NCBI RefSeq assembly: GCF_000299575.1
Contig: NZ_AMGO01000011.1
Location: 62,001 to 126,000 of the forward strand
Source of the DNA: Oceaniovalibus guishaninsula JLT2003
GTDB taxonomy: Bacteria > Pseudomonadota > Alphaproteobacteria > Rhodobacterales > Rhodobacteraceae
Reading direction: 5' to 3'
Length of the DNA: 64,000 nucleotides
Shown: piece by piece, positions 26,474 to 34,389 of the stretch
How positions within the stretch are numbered: the first letter of the stretch is position 1
Layout of the letters: each line of letters starts with the position of its first letter
The notes under the pieces: model-generated
Told to the model about the DNA's origin: nothing
Database searches by the model: none
The model's input: the letters and a program-made list of their open reading frames with translations, nothing else
Translations under genes and position numbers: made by a program

Positions 26474-27115
26474 TCAATCGCGCCCCATGCCTTCCAGCAA
26501 GGGAACGAACCGCACCGGCCGCAATTCCTCGTAGTCATACCCTTCGGCAGTGCGCGTCACCTTGATCAAGGTCTGCACCGCGTCGGACTGGCCGACCGGC
26601 AGCACCATGATACCGCCCACCCGCAATTCCGCCAAGAGCGGACCGGGCGGATCCTCGGAAGCGGCGGCGACGAGAATGCGGTCGAACGGCGCCTGATCCG
26701 GCAGGCCGCGGCTTCCGTCCGCCGCGAAGGCGGTGATGTTGGTCAGGCCCGTGGCCTCGAACACTTCTCGGGCCTCGCGGACGAGGCGGCGATGCCGGTC
26801 CACCGTATAGACCCGCCGCGCGAGATGCGACAGGATCGCCGCCTGATATCCCGACCCTGTCCCCACTTCGAGGACCTTGTGGCGCGGATGCACGTCGAGC
26901 GCCTGCGTCATCAGGGCGACGACTGACGGCTGGCTGATCGTCTGGCCGCAGGCGATGGGCAGCGGCATGTCCTCATAGGCGCGGTCGGCGAAGATACCGC
27001 GAACGAAATTGCCGCGATCGACCTTCTCCATCGCCGCCAGCACGCGCGCATCCAGCACGCCACGCGACCGTAGCGTATAAAGAAACTGCATCCGGGCTTC
27101 GGCGTCGAAGCTCAT
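26474..27115 (-). CDS. pcm: protein-L-isoaspartate O-methyltransferase
   Basis: Pcm methylates isoaspartyl residues in damaged proteins with S-adenosylmethionine, starting their repair. The 213-aa protein has the family's [14 protein letters not shown] motif, the SAM-binding [15 protein letters not shown] motif and the RILVAAAS stretch. I use ATG 27115 ([13 protein letters not shown]), which overlaps the surE stop by 4 bp (ATGA). The operon order surE-pcm-nlpD is classical. Confidence 0.96.
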   Translation of the reverse strand: MSFDAEARMQFLYTLRSRGVLDARVLAAMEKVDRGNFVRGIFADRAYEDMPLPIACGQTISQPSVVALMTQALDVHPRHKVLEVGTGSGYQAAILSHLARRVYTVDRHRRLVREAREVFEATGLTNITAFAADGSRGLPDQAPFDRILVAAASEDPPGPLLAELRVGGIMVLPVGQSDAVQTLIKVTRTAEGYDYEELRPVRFVPLLEGMGRD

Positions 27116-27897
27116 TCGAACGCCTTTGACAGCGATGCCAGCGCGGCGCGGTCGGTCAGATCGGCGCGCATGGGCGTGACGGAAATGCGGTTGTCGAGGT
27201 TGACCGCGGCGTCGGTTCCCGGTGCCGTCGCGACCTGCTGATCGCCCCCCCGGATCCACAGAAACCGCCGCCCGGCAGGCGATACATGCGATTCGGTAGT
27301 GAACGCCGTGCCCGGTCTGAACCCTTGGGCCGCGGCGGACAATCCCCTGACGTCACCGGCAGGGCACGGCGGAAAGTTGACGTTCCAGAACAGGCGATAC
27401 CCGTCATCTTCGGTCCTCGGCATCGTGTCGAGAATCGCGCGGACCGTCCGCACGCCCCACCGGCCCGCCGCCTCGAACGGGTCGGGCGCGCGGCCATTGG
27501 CGGGGCCGAAGAATTGCGACAGGGCGATTGCGGGAATGCCTTGCAGCGCGGCCTCCATCGCGCCGCCGACAGTGCCGGAATAGAGGACATTCTCGGCCGC
27601 GTTGTTGCCCCGGTTGACGCCCGACAGCACAAGGTCGGGACGTGCAGGAAGGATGTCGTGAAGGGCGGCCAGGACGCAATCGGCCGGCGAGCCTTCGGCG
27701 GCCCAGCGGCGCGGCGCAAGCTCGGCGATCATCATCGGATGGGTATAGCTGATGCAATGACCCACGCCCGACTGCTCGAACGCGGGCGCGACCGTCCAGA
27801 CCTCGCCGTCCGGTCCGGCAATCTCGGCGGCGATCCGATCCAGCACTTCGAGACCGGGCGCGTTGATGCCGTCGTCATTGGTGATCAGAATGCGCAA
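27112..27897 (-). CDS. surE: 5'/3'-nucleotidase SurE
   Basis: SurE is a metal-dependent nucleotidase/exopolyphosphatase linked to stationary-phase survival. The 261-aa protein begins [16 protein letters not shown], the metal-binding N-terminus, and has [25 protein letters not shown]. The start is TTG 27897; no ATG or GTG precedes the essential NDD motif. An AGGGGG ribosome-binding site lies about 6 nt upstream. It heads surE-pcm-nlpD. Confidence 0.96.
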   Translation of the reverse strand: MRILITNDDGINAPGLEVLDRIAAEIAGPDGEVWTVAPAFEQSGVGHCISYTHPMMIAELAPRRWAAEGSPADCVLAALHDILPARPDLVLSGVNRGNNAAENVLYSGTVGGAMEAALQGIPAIALSQFFGPANGRAPDPFEAAGRWGVRTVRAILDTMPRTEDDGYRLFWNVNFPPCPAGDVRGLSAAAQGFRPGTAFTTESHVSPAGRRFLWIRGGDQQVATAPGTDAAVNLDNRISVTPMRADLTDRAALASLSKAFE

Positions 27898-27957
27898 GGC
27901 CGGCCCCCTTTTGACGCCTCAATAGGCGACCGGCCCGAGCACGGCAAGCTTGGCCGG

Positions 27958-28602
27958 TCAGTCTGGGATTGCCAGAAGTCGCCGGGCTTCCGCCAGCGGA
28001 TCGGCCAGCGCCGTGCGATCCTCGCCCGGAAAGAACCGGGCACGCGTCGCCGTCGGCATGGGGCGGGGGGAAAGTACATCGACCCTCGGTCCGGTGTTCG
28101 CGGTCTCGGCGGCCCAGGACCGGACGAGTGCCATCTGGGCGGCCTTGCTCGCACCATAATGACCGAAGAACTTCTGGCCGGCGCGGGGATCGTCGAAAAA
28201 GACTGCTCGGCCCGTCTTTGCCGCCCGCAGCAGCGGCTCGACCATCGGAATCAACATCGCTGTCGCGGTTGCATTGACCGCGACCGACTTGTTCCAGTCC
28301 TTGATGTCGAGATGCCCCGCCGGAGCGAGCGGTCCGGCATGGATGGCCGTATGCAGCCAGAGATCGACATGCCCCCAGCGTTCGTGGATGTCGCGGCACA
28401 TATGCGCCATCGCGTCCCTGTCGGTCACGTCGAGAGGGGCCAGCGTGGCCGCGCCGTTTACATCCCGGATCCGATCGTCGAGATCTTCGAGACCGCCGGT
28501 CGTGCGGGCAACGGCGACGATGTGATGCGTCGGGGCGAGCGCGAGCGCAAGCGCGGCCCCCAGCCCTCGCGATGCACCGGTGACAAGGGCGATCTGCGAC
28601 AT
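27958..28602 (-). CDS. short-chain dehydrogenase/reductase
   Basis: The 214-aa protein shows the NAD(P)-binding TGASRGLG motif at the N-terminus and the catalytic Tyr-x3-Lys as YGASK, typical of classical SDRs. The usual catalytic serine region reads FFDDPRAG, so the Ser is not obvious; activity may be altered. The protein is shorter than most SDRs (about 250 aa). Substrate unknown. It lies 60 bp upstream of surE's start in the reverse direction, both on the minus strand. Confidence 0.85.
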   Translation of the reverse strand: MSQIALVTGASRGLGAALALALAPTHHIVAVARTTGGLEDLDDRIRDVNGAATLAPLDVTDRDAMAHMCRDIHERWGHVDLWLHTAIHAGPLAPAGHLDIKDWNKSVAVNATATAMLIPMVEPLLRAAKTGRAVFFDDPRAGQKFFGHYGASKAAQMALVRSWAAETANTGPRVDVLSPRPMPTATRARFFPGEDRTALADPLAEARRLLAIPD

Positions 28603-28653
28603 GCGCGCCGTTTGGGACGGAACCGCGGCGGCGTCAAGCCGAGAGGGCGGCCG

Positions 28654-29337
28654 TCAGCGAAGCGCGGCGTTGGCGATGGCGATATCTTCGTCGTCGTTTC
28701 GAAAGAACGGGATTCGGTCGGGCGGCGACAGATCGGGCAGGCGCGTCGCGATCTCGGCCAGCGCCACCGTCGTGATGAACGGCAGATCGAGCTTGCGTGC
28801 CTCGGCGATGGGCACCCAGTGTAGATGGCCCAGCTCCTCGCTCGCGGCATCGAAATCGTCGGGATCGGTTTGCAGGTTCGCCGCGTCGGTCACGAAGAAG
28901 CGGGCGTCGAAGCGCCGGGGCCGGCCAGGCGGGGTGATCGCGCGAAACACATATGTCAGCCGCGCGGCATCGGGTAGGAACCCGCGCGCGGCGAAGCCCG
29001 TCCAGTCCGGCGGCGGATCGGCCCAGTCGCCGGGTTGCCCGAGGATCTGTCCGGTCTCCTCCCACAACTCGCGGATGGCGGCGGCGGCCAGCGCATGGGG
29101 CGACGCTTCGCCGGGCAGAACCAGCCGCTCGGCGCAGACATTCGGCAAGGGCCGGGCAAGCGCGATGTCGTGATCGCCCGGATCGACCGCGCCGCCCGGA
29201 AAGACGTATTTCGATGGCATGAACACCGCCGAAAGCCCGCGCTGCCCCATCAGGACACGCGGCAACGGACCGGCGGGATCGCGGATGACGACGATGGTTG
29301 CGGCGTCGCGGATGCGGTCTGCCGCCAGATCGGTCAT
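28654..29337 (-). CDS. NUDIX hydrolase
   Basis: The 227-aa protein carries a NUDIX box ending AAAIRELWEETGQILG, the REx2EE core that binds metal for diphosphate hydrolysis. The long insert between the glycine and the REU part and the overall length resemble the RNHCoA-type NUDIX group (NUDT7/NUDT19-like), though the substrate cannot be read from sequence. ATG 29337 overlaps the DUF983 stop by 4 bp, so the two are co-translated. Confidence 0.9.
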   Translation of the reverse strand: MTDLAADRIRDAATIVVIRDPAGPLPRVLMGQRGLSAVFMPSKYVFPGGAVDPGDHDIALARPLPNVCAERLVLPGEASPHALAAAAIRELWEETGQILGQPGDWADPPPDWTGFAARGFLPDAARLTYVFRAITPPGRPRRFDARFFVTDAANLQTDPDDFDAASEELGHLHWVPIAEARKLDLPFITTVALAEIATRLPDLSPPDRIPFFRNDDEDIAIANAALR

Positions 29338-29756
29338 GCCCTGAAGCCGTGCATGCGGCGCGCCCACTGGAACGCCACCAGCATTCCCTTGATCCGCGGC
29401 AGCAAATATAGCGACAGGGCGACGCAGCCCAGCGTGAAGATCCCCGCCAGCACGATCGGTTCGGGCCGGAAGCGGACGAACACCAGATGCAGCAGCGGCG
29501 CCATCAGATGCCCCACAAGCAGGATGGTCAGATAGGCAGGTCCGTCATCCGCGCGCGCATGGCGGAAATTCTCGCCACAGACCGTGCATTCGTCGCGCAG
29601 CTTGAGGTATCCCAGCATCATCGGACCCGCCCCACAACTCGGACAGCGCCGGTGCAGCCCGCGCAGCAGGGCAGGTCGCAATTCCCGTTCCCGGCGTTCG
29701 GGGTCAGACCGTAAAAGCGGATCGGCGCCAGCAGGATCGGTGGGAATGTCGGGCAT
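29334..29756 (-). CDS. DUF983 family zinc-ribbon membrane protein
   Basis: The 140-aa protein has a zinc-ribbon-like pair of CxxC motifs (RCPSCGAG and CTVCGENF) followed by two hydrophobic helices (YLTILLVGHLMAPLLHLVF and PIVLAGIFTLGCVALSLYLLP). It matches DUF983, conserved in alphaproteobacteria and often near cytochrome oxidase or NUDIX genes. Function unknown. I use ATG 29756 (MPDIPTDP), as the longer frame upstream lacks homology. It overlaps the NUDIX gene by 4 bp. Confidence 0.88.
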   Translation of the reverse strand: MPDIPTDPAGADPLLRSDPERRERELRPALLRGLHRRCPSCGAGPMMLGYLKLRDECTVCGENFRHARADDGPAYLTILLVGHLMAPLLHLVFVRFRPEPIVLAGIFTLGCVALSLYLLPRIKGMLVAFQWARRMHGFRA

Positions 29757-29823
29757 CGAAGACTCCGGAGGCGGTTGCCGGAATGTAGGGCAAGACTGCA
29801 TGCAGGAACAGGCCCGGCACGGA

Positions 29824-31248
29824 TTACGCGGTGTCGCGTCGCAACGGCGCTTCATCGGCGGCAGTCCGGGACGGCTTCTGCGCATCGGCGATGGCGGCAA
29901 GAACCACCCTGTTGCGCCCGGCGCGCTTGGCCTCGTAAAGCGCGACATCCGCGGCATCCAGCGCGCGCTGCGGCGCAACCGGGCCGCCCATCGCGCAGGT
30001 CGCCCCGATGCTGACGCTGACGGGAAGGGTTCTGCCGTCGGGCAATATCGCGGGCCTGTCCGCGATGGCCAGACGCAGCCGCTCTGCCGCCAAGGCGGTT
30101 TCGGAAGGCGACGTGTCGGACAGGGCCACCAGAAACTCCTCGCCGCCGATGCGCGCGATCAGATCGACGTCGCGGATGTTGTCCGATAGCTGCCGCGCCA
30201 CGTCGCTCAGCACAGCATCGCCGGCCGCGTGCCCGTGTCTGTCGTTCACCGCCTTGAAGCGGTCGATATCCAGGATCAGGACGCCGTATCCCCGCCCTTC
30301 CAGACGGGGACGCGCGGCCAGTTCCGCCAGATGATGAAGCGCATAGCGACGGTTATAAAGACCCGTAAGCGAATCCCGCGCGGCCATCGCAAGGCCTGCA
30401 TCGACCGTAGCGCGCAATCTGTCCGCGTCGCGCTTCAGCCGGACCTGTCGGGCAATCCGCAGCGCCAGTTCCTGCGGGTCCGCATCCGTCTCGAACAGAT
30501 CGCTCGCCCCCAGATCGAGGGCGCGTCCCGCATAGGTCCGGTCGTCCTGGTCGTATCCGATTAGAATGGCGGACCGGCGGGTTTGCGGACGCGACCGCAA
30601 CTCGGACAGCAGCCACAGCATTTCGTCCGCCGGGGCGGTGTCGGCCAGCACGACGACATCGGGCGGCGCGCGATCGTCCCCAAGCGACAGCGCCCCGGAC
30701 GACGGGATGACGGCGATGTCGTGCTGCAAGCGATGGCGCAATGCGTCGGCGGTCGCGGCGGACTCCTCCGAACTGCCGATGAACGCGATCCGCGCAGGGG
30801 CGTCGAACGATCCGGCCGCTTCCGAAAAGCCCAGCCGCGAGGCCGTCATGTCCCTGCGCCGCAGTTCTCCGCGCGTTTCCGCCGCCCGCAGGACCGAGCG
30901 CAGGTTGGCGAGAAGCCACGCGCGGTCGGAGGGGCGGGAAATCAGGGTCGCCGCACCCGCTTCCAGCGCTGCCAGCCGTGCATCGGGCGTCTGCGTCGCC
31001 CCGATCAGGATGACCGGCAGATCCGCGTTCCCGGCGGTCTTGACGATACGGCGGCAAAGTTCCGTCCCGCTCATGTCGGGAAGGTCCTGCGCGGCGATCA
31101 CAAGGTCCGGCGCCGCGGCAGCGATGTCTTTCATCGCCGTCGCGCCATCCGCCACCGCATGCACGTCATAGCACGCGTTCCCCAGGGCGGACCGGAGGGC
31201 GATCCGGTTGATCGCAAGGTCATCGACGATAAGAATGCGCCTCGACAT
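29824..31248 (-). CDS. PleD-like diguanylate cyclase with inactive receiver
   Basis: The 474-aa protein has a receiver domain (RILIVDDLAINR onward, residues 3-120), a second degenerate receiver (about 145-280) and a C-terminal GGDEF domain with an intact GGEEF active site and an RxxD inhibitory site five residues before it (RDVD). It should make c-di-GMP. In the first receiver the phosphoacceptor position, Asp53 in Caulobacter PleD, is Ala53 here (the stretch reads PDLVIAAQDLPDMSG). The acidic pair D9/D10 is kept. Control by phosphorylation is therefore doubtful. I start at ATG 31248 (MSRRILIVDD). Confidence 0.92.
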   Translation of the reverse strand: MSRRILIVDDLAINRIALRSALGNACYDVHAVADGATAMKDIAAAAPDLVIAAQDLPDMSGTELCRRIVKTAGNADLPVILIGATQTPDARLAALEAGAATLISRPSDRAWLLANLRSVLRAAETRGELRRRDMTASRLGFSEAAGSFDAPARIAFIGSSEESAATADALRHRLQHDIAVIPSSGALSLGDDRAPPDVVVLADTAPADEMLWLLSELRSRPQTRRSAILIGYDQDDRTYAGRALDLGASDLFETDADPQELALRIARQVRLKRDADRLRATVDAGLAMAARDSLTGLYNRRYALHHLAELAARPRLEGRGYGVLILDIDRFKAVNDRHGHAAGDAVLSDVARQLSDNIRDVDLIARIGGEEFLVALSDTSPSETALAAERLRLAIADRPAILPDGRTLPVSVSIGATCAMGGPVAPQRALDAADVALYEAKRAGRNRVVLAAIADAQKPSRTAADEAPLRRDTA

Positions 31249-31357
31249 GCGGGATCCGTTGCAAAAGGGACGACCTTCGACCGTATCTTGCGGCCGATGC
31301 TTTACCAATCTGACATAAGCCTTAAGAAAACCTTTCGCAAAATCGGGGTTGGTAACG

Positions 31358-31636
31358 ATGCGGCGCGAATCTGCCGAAACGGTCGCGGTCGAGGCGCTGG
31401 CCTGGATCGCATCGGACGACGATGTCCTGTCCGAATTCATGGGTGCCACCGGTTCCGACCCTGCCGACATTCGGCAGCGCGCCGGCGACGCCGAGTTCTT
31501 GGGCGCCGTCCTCGATTTTCTGCTGATGCAGGATCGGTGGATCGAAGGGTTCTGCGACAGGAACGGATACGCCTATGACGTTCCGGGTCGCGCGCGCGCT
31601 GTTCTGCCGGGCGGCGATCTGCCCCACTGGACCTGA
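31358..31636 (+). CDS. DUF3572 family protein
   Basis: The 92-aa protein (SAETVAVEALAWIASDDDVLSEFM) matches DUF3572, a small helical family in alphaproteobacteria usually located beside pleD-like genes. Function unknown. I prefer ATG 31358 over TTG 31349 because family members start just before the ETVAVEAL helix. It is divergent from the PleD-like cyclase with 109 bp between starts. Confidence 0.85.
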   Translation: MRRESAETVAVEALAWIASDDDVLSEFMGATGSDPADIRQRAGDAEFLGAVLDFLLMQDRWIEGFCDRNGYAYDVPGRARAVLPGGDLPHWT

Positions 31637-31704
31637 GCCGCCGGTAACCGAACCTTAAAGTCCGACGACTAGCGTGGGGCCGTCTTGGTCGCGCGGTAAT
31701 TGGC

Positions 31705-32304
31705 ATGCACGGATTGGTGAACAGGTCGCTACAGGGTTTTTTGCAGGACACCTATGGCGACGAGGTCTGGCGCGACATCGCACGGCGGTCCGCACCCGAC
31801 CTGACCGGGTTCGAGCCGATGATGGAATACGAAGATGCGCTGACCCACGATGTGATCGCGGCGGCCTGCCGCGCCTTGTCAAAGACGCAGCCGGACCTGC
31901 TGGAAGATCTGGGAACGTATCTGGTGTCGCATCCGAACATGTCGCGTGTGCGTCGCCTCATGCGCTATGGCGGCGACGATTTCCGGGCGTTTCTCCATTC
32001 GCTCGACGACCTGCCCGAACGGGCGCGTCTGATCCTTCCCGACGCGCCATTTCCGGGGCTTCGGCTGACGGATATGGGGTCGGGTATCTACCGGCTGACA
32101 TGCCGCGGTGGCATGCCGGGGGTCGAGCATGTGGTGATGGGAATCATCCGCGCGATGGCCGACGATTACGGCGCGCTCGTGGTCCTCGATTGGGCGGAAA
32201 CCGCCGACGGCGGGCCCGATAGCGCCACGATAGACATTCACATGCCCGCCGACCGCTTTCACGAGGGGCGCGCCTTTGCGCTGACCGACGGGCTGGCGTC
32301 ATGA
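31705..32304 (+). CDS. H-NOX-like (heme NO-binding fold) protein, heme His absent
   Basis: The 199-aa protein aligns along its length with the H-NOX/HNOB family: MHGLVNRSLQGFLQDTYG at the start, DLLEDLGTYLVSHP in the middle and GIIRAMADDYGALVVLDW near the end. H-NOX proteins sense NO or O2 through heme held by a proximal histidine in the helix F-L-x4-V-H. Here that helix reads FLHSLDDLPERARL, putting Pro104 in the histidine position, and the Y-x-S-x-R heme-propionate motif is not clear either. Heme binding is thus doubtful. It overlaps the next gene (H-NOXA-GGDEF) by 4 bp, as in split sensor-cyclase pairs. Confidence 0.85.
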   Translation: MHGLVNRSLQGFLQDTYGDEVWRDIARRSAPDLTGFEPMMEYEDALTHDVIAAACRALSKTQPDLLEDLGTYLVSHPNMSRVRRLMRYGGDDFRAFLHSLDDLPERARLILPDAPFPGLRLTDMGSGIYRLTCRGGMPGVEHVVMGIIRAMADDYGALVVLDWAETADGGPDSATIDIHMPADRFHEGRAFALTDGLAS

Positions 32305-33356
32305 TGGCCGATATGGACCGGCGCGACGTCATCGACCGTGTCGCCATACCGCGGAAAGACGATGATTTGCTGTTGGGACGCCACGGGCTCGACCTGCTGA
32401 TGCCGATGCATGCCATGATCGATCCGGAGGGGCGGATCGTTCACATCGGCCCGAGCCTGTCGCGCTTGGCCGGCAATCGACCGCTTGTTAACCGAAAACT
32501 GACAGACTGCTTTTCATTCAACCGCCCCCAGACTGTCCGCGGACCGGCGGATCTGCACGGGATCGGCGGTCATCGCCTCGACCTTGCTTTCCGCGACGGG
32601 CGCGCGGTGCGGCTTCGGGGCGTGGCGGCGCCGCTGGCCGGGGCGGGGGGGCTGGTTCTGAACCTGTCCCTCGGCCTGCGCGAATTGGCCGATCTAGGCG
32701 GCGCGGGTCTGACCTGCACCGATTTCAGCGCGACGGACATGACCGTGGACATGCTCTATCTGATCGAGGGCAAGAATGCGGCGATGACCGAATCGCAGCG
32801 GCTGATCATGCGCCTGAACGGGGCGCGGCAGATGGCCGAGAAGCAGGCATTCACCGATACGCTGACCGGCCTGGGAAACCGCCGCGCCCTCGACCGGGCC
32901 TTGGCCGACCTTGTTGCCGCAGGCATTCCCTTCGCCCTTTGCAACGTGGATCTCGACTATTTCAAGCAGGTGAACGACCGCCACGGGCATGCCGCTGGCG
33001 ACGAGGTGCTGAAGGCGGTGGCCCATGTGCTGACCGACGTGACCCGCGACAGGGATCTGGTCGCGCGGACGGGCGGCGACGAATTCGTGATTCTCTTCCG
33101 CAACCTGGTGGATCCGGCAATCATCGACCGGATCGCGCGGCGCCTCATCGTCGGCGTGGAACAACCGATCACCGTCGGGGACGCGACCTGTCGCATCTCG
33201 GCGTCGATGGGGACGGCCCTGTCAACGGCATACGACGTGGCCGACCCCGTGCAGATGATGGCGGATGCCGACCTGGCGCTCTATGCATCCAAGAGGGCCG
33301 GGCGTTCGCGGCACGCGGTCTTCGATGCGTGCCTGCATGTCCCGCCATCCGAGTAG
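32301..33356 (+). CDS. H-NOXA (HNOBA)-GGDEF diguanylate cyclase
   Basis: The 351-aa protein has an N-terminal PAS-like H-NOX-associated domain (PMHAMIDPEGRIVHIGPSLSRL through GLTCTDFSATDMTVDMLYLIEG, about residues 33-155), a short coiled coil (about 155-185), and a GGDEF domain with intact GGDEF and an RxxD inhibitory site (RDRD, five residues upstream). This domain order, H-NOX / H-NOXA / coiled coil / cyclase, parallels soluble guanylate cyclase, but with c-di-GMP as output and the H-NOX part as a separate, overlapping gene (ATGA at 32301). Confidence 0.9.
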   Translation: MMADMDRRDVIDRVAIPRKDDDLLLGRHGLDLLMPMHAMIDPEGRIVHIGPSLSRLAGNRPLVNRKLTDCFSFNRPQTVRGPADLHGIGGHRLDLAFRDGRAVRLRGVAAPLAGAGGLVLNLSLGLRELADLGGAGLTCTDFSATDMTVDMLYLIEGKNAAMTESQRLIMRLNGARQMAEKQAFTDTLTGLGNRRALDRALADLVAAGIPFALCNVDLDYFKQVNDRHGHAAGDEVLKAVAHVLTDVTRDRDLVARTGGDEFVILFRNLVDPAIIDRIARRLIVGVEQPITVGDATCRISASMGTALSTAYDVADPVQMMADADLALYASKRAGRSRHAVFDACLHVPPSE

Positions 33357-33422
33357 ATTGCCGGCAAGGCGGCCGGAGGGTCAGATCACAGCCCGATGAC
33401 CGCGCTGGCTTCGGGCCGCGCA

Positions 33423-34226
33423 TCAGGAATCAATGCGCGCCGCCATAAGGGCGATTGCCTGCTGATAGACCGAGGCGGCGTTCCAGGCCTGGATGACGGC
33501 ATAGTTCGGCTGGCCCGGCTGATAGCCTTGGCCGGGCCGCCAGCCCTTGCCGCGCAGATAATTCGCCGTGGAAGCCAGGGCGTCCACCTCGCGGGTCAAG
33601 TCGACCCGGCCATCGCCGTCGCCGTCCACCCCATAGCGCAGCACGTTGTCCGGCAGAAACTGCGTATGCCCCAATTCGCCATGACGCGCGCCGACGGTCT
33701 GGGCCGAAATCCAGCCGCGATCCACCATGATCAGCGCGGCAAGGGCATGGGGCGTGAAGAAATCCGAACGTCGGCAATCATAGGCGAGGGTCGCGATGGA
33801 CGAGACGACGTTGCTGTCCCCCATGAAGCGGCCGAACCCCGTTTCCATGCCGTGAATGGCGATCAGCACACCGGCCGGAACGCCGTATCGCTGTTCCAGC
33901 GCGTCATAAAGCCCCGGATTCGCCGCCTTGCGCTGTCGCCCCTGCGCGACAATGGTGTCGGCGCCCCGAACCTGAAGAAACTTGTCCAGCGAATAGCGAA
34001 AGCTTTTCTGATTGCGATCGGCGTTGATCGTTCCCTGGGCATAGCGGGAATTGGCGAGGGCCTGCAAACCCCGCTGCCCGACGCCGACGGCGGCGGCCTC
34101 CTGCGCGAAGGCGGCCTTCCAGGCGTCATAGCCGGCGGCGGTATTGCCGCATTGCGCCGCCTGGGCGCCTGTTGTCGTCAGGGCAAGCAAGAGGGCCGCG
34201 CGCAGCAGCGTCAGCGATCGGGTCAT
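33423..34226 (-). CDS. lytic murein transglycosylase, MltB family
   Basis: The 267-aa exported protein (signal peptide ending GAQA) has the SLT_2 domain with the catalytic glutamate in IHGMETGFGRFMG and the LGHTQFLPDNVLRYGVDGDGDG stretch. It cleaves peptidoglycan glycan strands to 1,6-anhydro ends in the periplasm. It lacks the C-terminal PG-binding domain of longer MltB homologues. I start at ATG 34226 (MTRSLTLLRA). It is divergent from mnmH, with 163 bp between the starts. Confidence 0.93.
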   Translation of the reverse strand: MTRSLTLLRAALLLALTTTGAQAAQCGNTAAGYDAWKAAFAQEAAAVGVGQRGLQALANSRYAQGTINADRNQKSFRYSLDKFLQVRGADTIVAQGRQRKAANPGLYDALEQRYGVPAGVLIAIHGMETGFGRFMGDSNVVSSIATLAYDCRRSDFFTPHALAALIMVDRGWISAQTVGARHGELGHTQFLPDNVLRYGVDGDGDGRVDLTREVDALASTANYLRGKGWRPGQGYQPGQPNYAVIQAWNAASVYQQAIALMAARIDS

Positions 34227-34338
34227 GGAAAGCTCCGGGCATCGTACAGGTTCGATGCCGAATGTAGCGGGGATCGCCAATAAACCAAGCGGCTTGCGCG
34301 GACGCGCCAATTGCGCCGACACGCCTGTTACCCAAGCG

Positions 34339-34366
34339 CGGCATGCGTTAGGGGCATCGCATGCCG
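34339..34366 (+). promoter_or_regulatory. hairpin in the mnmH leader
   Basis: CGGCATGCG (34339-34347) pairs perfectly with CGCATGCCG (34358-34366) around a 10-nt loop TTAGGGGCAT that holds a Shine-Dalgarno-like AGGGG. ATTTT follows, so the hairpin could act as an attenuator. It lies 23 nt before the mnmH start. Confidence 0.5.
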
Positions 34367-34368
34367 AT

Positions 34369-34382
34369 TTTCGATATCGAAA
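34369..34382 (+). promoter_or_regulatory. palindrome directly before the mnmH start
   Basis: TTTCGATATCGAAA is a perfect 14-bp palindrome that ends 7 nt before ATG 34390, exactly where a ribosome-binding site would sit. No Shine-Dalgarno sequence is visible there. It may be a protein operator or a second small hairpin controlling translation. Confidence 0.45.
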
Positions 34383-34389
34383 CTGTTCG

